A DNA stretch of 64,000 nt, taken from the NCBI GenBank assembly GCA_963791945.1, contig CAWBUD010000002.1, positions 3,906,001-3,970,000 on the forward strand, read 5' to 3'. Shown piece by piece: positions 51,932 through 58,813 of the stretch. The notes under the pieces were generated by a model. The model saw only the letters and a program-made list of their open reading frames with translations. It did no database searches and was not told where the DNA came from. The position numbers were made by a program, and so were the translations under genes. This DNA is from PALSA-1003 sp963791945 (GTDB taxonomy: Bacteria; Pseudomonadota; Gammaproteobacteria; Burkholderiales; Casimicrobiaceae). How positions within the stretch are numbered: the stretch's first letter is position 1; each line of letters begins with the position of its first letter.

Positions 51932-51960
51932 AGGCTAGGGGGTTTCGCGTGCCATGTCAA
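51932..51960 (-). promoter_or_regulatory. Predicted sigma-70 promoter of the hydrolase cluster
   Basis: On the minus strand a perfect TTGACA (51955-51960), 17-bp spacer, and TAGCCT (51932-51937). The start point would fall near 51925, within the operator-like repeat. The architecture copies the oxlT promoter (TTGACT, 17 bp, TACGTT), including TGGC directly after the -35 box. Confidence 0.55.
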
Positions 51961-52051
51961 CAGTTGTTTACTACGGCTGCGACCAGGCTGCGTTCGCCAG
52001 CGCGCCGCAGTCCGGTGTCAGTCGGCGTTTGCCGGGGGCGGCGCTGCCGCC

Positions 52052-52792
52052 TCAGCTCAGGGCGGCGTGTGCGGTATCCGAGATCTCGGCGGGCGCGCTC
52101 GGCTGGGCGGCGCGCAGGCTGGCTAGAGACGCGAGGAGGTCGGCAAACCGTTCGCCCTGCACCAGAATGTGCCGTCGCAGCGCTTCCGCGGCAGCGTCCG
52201 GATCGCCGTGCAGCAACGCCTCCACGATCTGGGTGTGCTCGTTGAAGGAAGCCGACATGCGATTGCGAACTCGAAGCTGGAGGCGGCGGTAAGGCCGCAG
52301 CCGGCGCTGCAGGGCCGTAGCCTGTTCGGCGAGAAAACCGCTGTGGGCGGCGCGATAGATCGCGTAGTGGAAACCTTCGTTCTTGTGATAGTAGTCGTCG
52401 GGGTCCGCCGCCAGGCAGGCCGCTTCGCACGCCTTATGCGCAGCGAGAAGCGCCTCCTGATCGGGGCCGAACATCCGCCGCGCCGCAAGGCGGGCGCACA
52501 TGGCTTCGAGCTCGGCCATCACCTCGAACATTTCGAGCAGGCGCTGGGGCGTGACATCGGCAACAACGGCGCCCCGTCGGGGCCGCATCGACACGATGCC
52601 CATCGAAGACAGCTGGATCAGGGCCTCGCGGAGCGGCGTCCGCGATACGCCGAACCGCTGGGTCAGCTCGGACTCGTCGAGCCGCATGCCCGGAGGGAAG
52701 GCTCCCGTGGCGATCTTGTCCTCGATCGCCTCGCGCAACGCCTGCGTCCGGGTCGCCGCTCGATCCCTGCGTGTCCTTGGCTTTGATTTCAT
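52052..52792 (-). CDS. GntR-family regulator, FCD subfamily (MatR-like position)
   Basis: A 246-residue regulator with winged helix ALREAIEDKIATGAFPPGMR and recognition part LTQRFGVSRTPLREALIQL, then an FCD effector domain with HKNEGFHYAIYRAAHSGFLA and SFNEHTQIVEALLHGD (metal-site histidines). It is divergent from malonyl-CoA decarboxylase, the classical place of the malonate regulator, and also faces the hydrolase cluster promoter. It is distinct from the GntR protein at 13358-14188 but in the same subfamily. It probably represses matA and perhaps the hydrolase genes until a dicarboxylate or its CoA ester appears. Confidence 0.9.
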   Translation of the reverse strand: MKSKPRTRRDRAATRTQALREAIEDKIATGAFPPGMRLDESELTQRFGVSRTPLREALIQLSSMGIVSMRPRRGAVVADVTPQRLLEMFEVMAELEAMCARLAARRMFGPDQEALLAAHKACEAACLAADPDDYYHKNEGFHYAIYRAAHSGFLAEQATALQRRLRPYRRLQLRVRNRMSASFNEHTQIVEALLHGDPDAAAEALRRHILVQGERFADLLASLASLRAAQPSAPAEISDTAHAALS

Positions 52793-52812
52793 GAGCTACC
52801 CCCCTGGATTTA

Positions 52813-52841
52813 TTTATAGTCTCTATTGGCAACGGACACAA
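52813..52841 (-). promoter_or_regulatory. Predicted promoter of the gntR gene
   Basis: TTGTGT (52836-52841), 17-bp spacer, TATAAA (52813-52818) on the minus strand. The start point would be near 52806, giving a 5' leader of about 14 nt that still includes a G-run as ribosome-binding site. Confidence 0.5.
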
Positions 52842-52861
52842 AACATGACATATTGTATGCA

Positions 52862-52884
52862 TATAATGACGTTTAGTATACAGG
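52862..52884 (+). promoter_or_regulatory. -10 box and GTATACAGG operator of malonyl-CoA decarboxylase gene
   Basis: TATAAT (52862-52867) is followed at once by GACGTTTAGTATACAGG. The GTATACAGG part (52876-52884) is identical to 51926-51934 at the hydrolase promoter, and the preceding CGTTT is also shared, with one base fewer between. The coding start (GTG 52886) lies only about 18 nt after the -10 box, so the message is nearly leaderless. No good -35 box is seen. Confidence 0.5.
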
Positions 52885-52885
52885 C

Positions 52886-54253
52886 GTGAAGCCGGCCTCC
52901 TTCCTCCATCGCCTGTTCAGCGCCAAGGGCGCTGCGACCGCGACCCCCCCTTCCAAGGGCTCCGTGCGCGCGGCACGGCGGGCCATCGAGCTCTGCCATG
53001 CCCTGATGTCCGAGCGCGGCGAAGTGTCGGGTGCCCGGCTCGCGCGCGAAGCCCTCGCCGCCTATCAGACGCTCGATCCGGCGGCTGCGGCCGCGTTCTT
53101 CGATCTCCTGGCCGACGAATTCTCTCCCGATCCCGAAGTTGTGGGTCGATGCGCGCAAGCCTATCGAGACGATCCCTCCCAGGCGAACCTTATTCTGCTG
53201 CAGCAGGCCGCCGAGCCCCCCCGGCAGGAGCTCTTTCGCAGGCTCAACATGGCGCCCGGCGGCACGGCTCTGCTGGTCGACATGCATCGCCAGGTGCTGC
53301 GCGATATCGGCACGAACGCGCGATGGCTCGGCACCGAAGCCGATCTTACCCATTTGCTGCGCTCGTGGTTCAACCGCGGTTTCCTGAGCCTGCAGCGCAT
53401 CGACTGGCGCACCTCCGCCCTCGTGCTCGAGAAACTCATCGAGTACGAGGCGGTTCATGAAATCCAGGGATGGGGCGATCTGCGCCGGCGGTTGCAGGCT
53501 GACCGGCGCTGCTATGCATTCTTCCATCCCGCGCTGCCGGAAGAACCGCTGATTTTCATCGAAGTCGCGTTGACGCGCGGCATGAGTGCCAGAGTCCAGC
53601 CGCTGCTCGATCCCGATTCGCCGGTGCTCAATCCGGCTGCGGCCGACTGCGCGATGTTTTATTCGATCACCAACTGCCAGCAGGGCCTGCGCGGCGTCTC
53701 TTTCGGCAATTTCCTCATCAAACAGGTCGTCGAGGATCTCGGCCGCGAGCTGCCGCGGCTCAAGAGCTTCGCCACTCTTTCGCCGATTCCTGGCTTGCGA
53801 AGTTGGCTTTCGAACCTGCCCGGCGAACTGGAAGGCGATTCGCTGCAGGCCGACATCTCGAGCCTGCTCGCGGCGCTCCAAGCGCCACGTTGGTTAGAAG
53901 ACGAAGGCCTCTCGACTGCGCTCCAGCGCCAGCTGCTGCCGCTCGCGGCTCACTACTTGCTCTTTGCAAAGGAAGATCAGGAGCCGCTGGATCCGGTGGC
54001 CCGATTCCATCTGCTCAACGGCGCGCGACTGGAGAGGCTCAACTGGCTGGGCGATATCTCGGCGACGGGAATGCGCCAGTCGGCGGGGATCATGGCGAAC
54101 TACGTCTATCGGCTGGGCGAGGTGGAAACCAATCACGAGGCCTATGCTCGCGATCGCACGATCGTCGCTTCGCGCCGCCTCGAACAACGCGCCAAGGAAT
54201 CGTTGCTGTCCAGCGGCGCGCCGGCCGACGTACGCGCTTCCGACGGAGCGTAG
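52886..54253 (+). CDS. matA: Malonyl-CoA decarboxylase
   Basis: A 455-residue enzyme converting malonyl-CoA to acetyl-CoA and CO2. The N-terminal helical domain is followed by the catalytic acetyltransferase-like domain with FYSITNCQQGLRGVSFGNFL (near residue 255), FATLSPIPGLRSW, and the C-terminal FHLLNGARLERLNWLGD and QSAGIMANYVYRLG, all diagnostic. GTG 52886 is the likely start; no ATG precedes the conserved part closely. With MatB at the window start it completes malonate degradation to acetyl-CoA. The divergent gntR and the nearby TRAP system fit a malonate locus interrupted by the hydrolase cluster. Confidence 0.95.
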   Translation: MKPASFLHRLFSAKGAATATPPSKGSVRAARRAIELCHALMSERGEVSGARLAREALAAYQTLDPAAAAAFFDLLADEFSPDPEVVGRCAQAYRDDPSQANLILLQQAAEPPRQELFRRLNMAPGGTALLVDMHRQVLRDIGTNARWLGTEADLTHLLRSWFNRGFLSLQRIDWRTSALVLEKLIEYEAVHEIQGWGDLRRRLQADRRCYAFFHPALPEEPLIFIEVALTRGMSARVQPLLDPDSPVLNPAAADCAMFYSITNCQQGLRGVSFGNFLIKQVVEDLGRELPRLKSFATLSPIPGLRSWLSNLPGELEGDSLQADISSLLAALQAPRWLEDEGLSTALQRQLLPLAAHYLLFAKEDQEPLDPVARFHLLNGARLERLNWLGDISATGMRQSAGIMANYVYRLGEVETNHEAYARDRTIVASRRLEQRAKESLLSSGAPADVRASDGA

Positions 54254-54300
54254 GGACCGTCGGACGACGCTTCCCGCTGCCGCGACGAGCGGCGTTGCGC

Positions 54301-54894
54301 CTACTTCGGGTATTCGCCCTCGGTCGGCGGCGTGGCGGTCTGCGCGGCAGCGCTCGGCGCGGCCGGCGGCGCCGTCGAGGGCGCCCGACCGATCGGAGCG
54401 GTTCGCGGCGCGGGGGTCTGCGGATATCCGGCGTCGGTCAGCATGTTCTGCCAGCGGCTTTCGTTGTAGCCCGTGGTGTACTGGTCGCCGACCTGCAATG
54501 CCGGCGCGTCGAGTCCGCCGGTCAGCCGCTTGAGTTTTTCCGCCCCGTCGTTCTGTCCGACGTCGACCACGGTGTGCGGGATGCCGCGCTTGTTGAGCAG
54601 CCCTGCTGCCGTGTCGCAGACGAGCCCGCAGCCGAAGGTGTACAGCGTCACGGGATAGCGCTGCTCCGCCAGGACCGAGGCGTAGGAAAGCGAGCTCGTC
54701 TCGATGGTGTTCCTGCCGATGCGCTTGGCCTGCGCCTCGCGAGCGTCGGCGGGCGGCGGCTTGTCCGAATACACGACGCGCCCCTCGGTATCGACGTAGC
54801 GGTAGACCTGCTGGGTCTGCGCCCCGACAAGCGAGCCGACCAACAGCAGGGCGAGCGCCCCCATGGCCACGGGCCGTATACCGGTGCTTGCCAT
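54301..54894 (-). CDS. Exported DUF4124-glutaredoxin fusion
   Basis: A 197-residue exported protein: signal peptide from MASTGIRPVAMGALALLL, a DUF4124 module (VYRYVDTEGRVVYSDKPPP), and a glutaredoxin-like domain with LYTFGCGLVCDTAAGLLNKR, whose redox pair is C-x3-C rather than CxxC. GNNG-free low-complexity proline/alanine residues form the last 40. GGAGG lies 4 nt before ATG 54894. It follows prlC's end by 19 nt on the opposite side (same strand, downstream). Probably a periplasmic thiol protein of unknown target. Confidence 0.85.
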   Translation of the reverse strand: MASTGIRPVAMGALALLLVGSLVGAQTQQVYRYVDTEGRVVYSDKPPPADAREAQAKRIGRNTIETSSLSYASVLAEQRYPVTLYTFGCGLVCDTAAGLLNKRGIPHTVVDVGQNDGAEKLKRLTGGLDAPALQVGDQYTTGYNESRWQNMLTDAGYPQTPAPRTAPIGRAPSTAPPAAPSAAAQTATPPTEGEYPK

Positions 54895-54913
54895 GACACC
54901 TCCCTCGAGGTTG

Positions 54914-56983
54914 TTATGACGCTGACATCCCATTATGCCTCAAGAGGGCGTCGATTTGGGGCGGGCGGCCCCGGAACGCCACGAACGAATCAAGCGCGGG
55001 CCGGCTGCCGCCCCGCGCCAGGACCTCGTCCCGGAAGCGCGTGCCGGCCTCGGGAGAAAGAACGCCCTGCTCCTCGAACAGGCTGTACGCGTCAGCGGAC
55101 AGCACTTCCGCCCACTTGTAGCTGTAATAGCCGGCGGCGTAACCACCGGCGAAGATGTGCGAGAACGAATTCGGCGCCCGATCGTAGTCGGGCCGCGGCA
55201 CCACGGCAATCTCGCGCCGGATCGCGCGCAGGAGATCCATGGGCCCGACCTTCGAGTCCGGATCGAAGTCGCGGTGGAGCCGCATGTCGAACTGCGCGAG
55301 CTCGAGCTGGCGCACCAGCTGCATGCCGCTCTGGAAGTTCTTCGCGGCGATCATCCGATCGAAAAGCGGTCGCGGAAGCAGCTCGCCGCTGTCGACGTGA
55401 GCGCTCATGTGTCGCAGCACGTCCCATTCCCAGCAGAAGTTCTCCATGAACTGGCTGGGAAGCTCGACGGCGTCCCATTCCACGCCCTCGAGCCCGGAGA
55501 CGCCCGGCACGTCGACCCGGGTGAGCAGCAGGTGCAGGCCGTGGCCGAATTCGTGGAACAGCGTCTGCACCTCGTCGTGGGTGAAGAGCGCAGGCCGCAT
55601 TCTTCCGCCTTGCGCGACCGGCGCCGAAAAGTTGCACGTGAGGTACGCCACCGGATGCTGAACCCGCGTCCCGTGCCGGCGGCGGTTGATCGCGTGGTCC
55701 ATCCAAGCTCCGCCTCGCTTGTTCGCGCGGGCGTAGAGATCGAGGTAGAACTGGCCGATCAGCGTTTCCTTCGAGTCGCGAACGTCGAAGAAGCGCACGG
55801 CGGGATGCCACGCCGCGGCCCGCGCTTCGCGGATGCGCACGCCGAAGAGCGTCTCGACGACACGGAACATGCCGGCGAGGACCCGATCTTCGGGAAAGTA
55901 CTGCTTCACCTCCTGATCGGAGAAGCTGTAGCGCGCCTCGCGAAGCTTCTCGGAAGCGAAAGCGAGGTCCCACGCGGCGAGCGTGTCGAGCCGGAGCTCC
56001 GCCCGCGCGAAACCGGTGAGCTCGCTCATGTCGCGCTCGGCGTAGGCCTTGCCGCGCGCGGCGAGATCGCGCAGGAAGCCGAGCACTTCGTCGGGCGTGC
56101 GCGCCATCTTCGGCACCAGCGACACTTCCGCGAAATCGCGATAGCCCAGCAGGGTCGCGGCTTCGCGCCTCAGCTTCAGTATGCGAACGATCAGATCGGT
56201 GTTATCCCATTCGGGTTTGCCGAATTCGCTGGCACGCGTGGCGAAAGCCCGATACAGCCTCTCGCGCAGCGCGCGGTTTTCCGCGTATTGCATGACCGGC
56301 AGATAGCAGGGCATGCGCAAGGTGAGCTTCCACCCCGGTCGGCCATTCTCGGCAGCCGCTTCGCGAGCCGCGGCGAGCACGTCGGCGGGCACGCCCGCGA
56401 GCTCTGGTTCGTTCTCGACAAACAGACCGTAGTCGTTGGTCGCGTCCAGAACGTTGTCCTCGAAGCGCGCGGCAAGGTTCGCGAGCTCTTCTTCCACGGC
56501 CTTGAACCGCGCCTTCGCGGCGCCGTCGAGCTCGGCGCCGGCGAGGCGGAAGTCGCGAAGCTCGTTTTCGATCAGCCTCTTCTTCGCGGGCTCGAGACGA
56601 TCGAAGTCCGCCGCGGCTTCGAGCGCGCGAAATCCGGCGAACAGCCGCTCGTCCTGCCCGAATTCGGTGTGGAAAGCCGTGATCTTCGGCAGGCTGGCGT
56701 TGTAGGCCTCGCGCAGCGGCGGCGCATTGACCACTGCATTGAGGTGACTGACCTGGCCCCACGCGCGGTCGAGGCGATCTAAAGCGTCGGCGAGCGGCTC
56801 GACGAAGTTTTCCCATGTGGGCGCGCCCGCGCTCGCGGCGACGCGCTCGACGGTCGCGCGCGCTTCCCCCAGCAGAAAGTCGATCGCGGGAGCGACGTGC
56901 TCGGGGACGATCTCGCCGAAACGGGGCAGGTCCTCGAAGTCGAGCAGCGGATTCGTGGCGAGCGGTTCGTTGTTAGCGTTCAT
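54914..56983 (-). CDS. prlC: Oligopeptidase A (M3 metallopeptidase)
   Basis: A 689-residue cytoplasmic zinc endopeptidase of the thimet oligopeptidase group, degrading signal peptides and other oligopeptides. Zinc site HEFGHGLHLL with His477/His481 and the third ligand in SGLEGVEWDAVELPSQFMEN. Family marks AHIFAGGYAAGYYSYKWAEV-type sequence near the C-terminus (seen as FSHIFAGGYAAGYYSYKW). Length matches the usual 680. ATG 56983 overlaps the murU stop (ATGA), so it is translated with murU. Confidence 0.96.
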   Translation of the reverse strand: MNANNEPLATNPLLDFEDLPRFGEIVPEHVAPAIDFLLGEARATVERVAASAGAPTWENFVEPLADALDRLDRAWGQVSHLNAVVNAPPLREAYNASLPKITAFHTEFGQDERLFAGFRALEAAADFDRLEPAKKRLIENELRDFRLAGAELDGAAKARFKAVEEELANLAARFEDNVLDATNDYGLFVENEPELAGVPADVLAAAREAAAENGRPGWKLTLRMPCYLPVMQYAENRALRERLYRAFATRASEFGKPEWDNTDLIVRILKLRREAATLLGYRDFAEVSLVPKMARTPDEVLGFLRDLAARGKAYAERDMSELTGFARAELRLDTLAAWDLAFASEKLREARYSFSDQEVKQYFPEDRVLAGMFRVVETLFGVRIREARAAAWHPAVRFFDVRDSKETLIGQFYLDLYARANKRGGAWMDHAINRRRHGTRVQHPVAYLTCNFSAPVAQGGRMRPALFTHDEVQTLFHEFGHGLHLLLTRVDVPGVSGLEGVEWDAVELPSQFMENFCWEWDVLRHMSAHVDSGELLPRPLFDRMIAAKNFQSGMQLVRQLELAQFDMRLHRDFDPDSKVGPMDLLRAIRREIAVVPRPDYDRAPNSFSHIFAGGYAAGYYSYKWAEVLSADAYSLFEEQGVLSPEAGTRFRDEVLARGGSRPALDSFVAFRGRPPQIDALLRHNGMSAS

Positions 56984-57681
56984 GGCGCGATGCGTTGTTG
57001 GTTGAGCTTGCGATCGAGCCCCGCCAGCTCGTCGGCGGTGCCGACGTTCGCCCAGGGACCCGTGTACAGTTCGCCGCTCACCCACCCTCGGGCGATCCAG
57101 GCGCGGTAGAGCGGCAGAATTTGGAGCTTCTCGCCGGGCGGCAGTTCAGCGAACAGCTCCGTGCGGTACAGGGCGATGTTGCCGTAGGTGCGTCGGTCAG
57201 GGCCGTCGAGCGCGAGCCTCCCGTCGACCAGCTCGAAGTCCCCGGCGGAATGATAGGACGGATTGGGCACCATCACCATGTGCAGATGCGGAGGCGACGC
57301 GGTCGCCGCCATCGTCGCCGCTCGCTCTCGCAGGCTTGCGTAGGCGTACTCGGTATAGAGATCGCCGCTGACGATGAGCGCGATCCCCGACCCGAGAAGC
57401 GCGCGCGCGGTGGCTATGCCGCCCCCCACGTCGAGGGGCTCCGGCTCGAGCGAATAGCGGATCGCGCAGCCGAAGCGCGATCCGTCGCCGAGACGCTCGA
57501 CGATCATCTCCCCGCGGTGGGCGACGTTGATCACGAGATCCGTGAACCCCGCGGCGATCAGACGCTCGATCTGCCAGACGATGAGAGGCTTGCCGCCGAC
57601 TTTCAGCAGAGGCTTCGGCAGGGCGTCCGACAGCGGACGCATCCGCTCTCCGCGTCCCGCCGCGAGGATCATCGCTTTCAT
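56980..57681 (-). CDS. murU: N-acetylmuramate-1-phosphate uridylyltransferase
   Basis: A 233-residue nucleotidyltransferase: KAMILAAGRGERMRPLSDAL at the start, then PKPLLKVGGKPLIVWQIERL, and SGDLYTEYAYASL with the metal-binding aspartate. It converts MurNAc-1-P and UTP to UDP-MurNAc in the cell-wall recycling route that bypasses de novo synthesis. The gene upstream is amgK, the kinase of the same route, 11 nt away. This pairing separates it from other sugar-phosphate nucleotidyltransferases. Confidence 0.93.
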   Translation of the reverse strand: MKAMILAAGRGERMRPLSDALPKPLLKVGGKPLIVWQIERLIAAGFTDLVINVAHRGEMIVERLGDGSRFGCAIRYSLEPEPLDVGGGIATARALLGSGIALIVSGDLYTEYAYASLRERAATMAATASPPHLHMVMVPNPSYHSAGDFELVDGRLALDGPDRRTYGNIALYRTELFAELPPGEKLQILPLYRAWIARGWVSGELYTGPWANVGTADELAGLDRKLNQQRIAP

Positions 57682-57692
57682 CGACCGTGGCT

Positions 57693-58751
57693 TCAGAAGG
57701 TGTAGCCGACGGCCGGTCGTCGGTCCTCGAGCGCGTCGAGGAGTCTCGCAAGCGGCGCGAGATCGCGATAGCGCGCGCAAGCTCCGCGCAAGTATCGCAT
57801 CACTCGCGGCACGTCCTTCAGATAGCCGTCCTTTCCGTCGCGGTGCCAGAGCCGCGCGAAGATGCCGAGCACCTTGAGCTGTCGCTGCACGCCCATCCAT
57901 TCGAAATCGCGCCAGAAATCGGCGAAGTCCGGGTTGACGGGAAGGCCCGCTCTCCGCGCAGACTGCCAGTAGCGCACGGCCCAGTCGATCTGCCGATCCT
58001 CCTCCCATTCGATGTAGGCGTCGCGCAGCAGCGACACGAGATCGTAGGTGATGGGACCAAAGAGCGCGTCCTGGAAATCCAGCACGCCGGGATTGGGCTC
58101 GGAGAGCATGAGGTTGCGGGAGTGATAGTCGCGATGAACGAACACCGTCGGCTGGGCGAGGTTGTTGCCGAGAATCTTCGCGAACGCCTCGTCGAGGATC
58201 GTCTTCTGCGCCGGCGACAGAGCGAAGCCCAGGTGCCTGGCGAGGTACCAGTCGGGAAAAAGATCGAGCTCCCGCTTGAGGAGCGTCCGGTCGTAAGGAG
58301 GCAGTAAGCCTTCGCGGCTCGAGCGTTGCCAGCGCACGAGCGCCGAGCAGGCATCGCCGTAGAGCCGGGACGCGTTCGCCGCATCCAGCACTTGCAGATA
58401 CGTCCGCGTCCCCAGATCCGAGAGAAGGAGAAACCCCCGCTCGAAATCGCTCGCGAGCACGGCGGGCGCATGCACGCCGGCCGCCGTGAGCAAACCCGCG
58501 ACGGTGACAAAAGGCCGGCAATCCTCGCCCGGCGGCGGAGCGTCCATCGCGATCAGCGTTGCCGCCGGCTCGCTTCGATCGGGAACCGCCATGCTGTGAC
58601 CAAGCATGACGCGAAAGTAGCGCCGGAAGCTCGCGTCCTCCGATGCGCGCTCGATCGCGACGACAGGCGCCGGCACGATGGACGACAGCCAGCTCGAGAG
58701 CGCGGTCAGGCGCGCATCGCCGGTCGCATCGTCCGAAGGTGGATCTTGCAT
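57693..58751 (-). CDS. amgK: N-acetylmuramate/N-acetylglucosamine kinase
   Basis: A 352-residue aminoglycoside-phosphotransferase-fold kinase. The catalytic loop is TVFVHRDYHSRNLMLSEPNP (HxDxxxxN) and the metal-binding DFQD lies in GVLDFQDALFGPITYDLVSL. The N-terminal part has SEDASFRRYFRV. AmgK phosphorylates MurNAc and GlcNAc at C1 for MurU. ATG 58751 is preferred; a GTG at 58763 is also in frame. Divergent from lptD with a 62-bp gap. Confidence 0.92.
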   Translation of the reverse strand: MQDPPSDDATGDARLTALSSWLSSIVPAPVVAIERASEDASFRRYFRVMLGHSMAVPDRSEPAATLIAMDAPPPGEDCRPFVTVAGLLTAAGVHAPAVLASDFERGFLLLSDLGTRTYLQVLDAANASRLYGDACSALVRWQRSSREGLLPPYDRTLLKRELDLFPDWYLARHLGFALSPAQKTILDEAFAKILGNNLAQPTVFVHRDYHSRNLMLSEPNPGVLDFQDALFGPITYDLVSLLRDAYIEWEEDRQIDWAVRYWQSARRAGLPVNPDFADFWRDFEWMGVQRQLKVLGIFARLWHRDGKDGYLKDVPRVMRYLRGACARYRDLAPLARLLDALEDRRPAVGYTF

Positions 58752-58813
58752 CGTGGAGTACACTAGGCGCCGGCATTTTAGCAGCCGGTACCTGCGTCAA
58801 GTCGAACCCTCCG

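Larger units (their letters stand above)
51499..52051. other. 553-bp region between hydrolase cluster and gntR: promoter, long leader, candidate short ORF
   Basis: No gene of normal size is present. It holds, on the minus strand, the predicted hydrolase-cluster promoter, two tandem operator-like repeats and a leader of about 430 nt with one short open frame (51668-51817). An AGCCG-TTAG-CGGCT hairpin at about 51664-51677 overlaps the stop of that frame. Confidence 0.6.
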
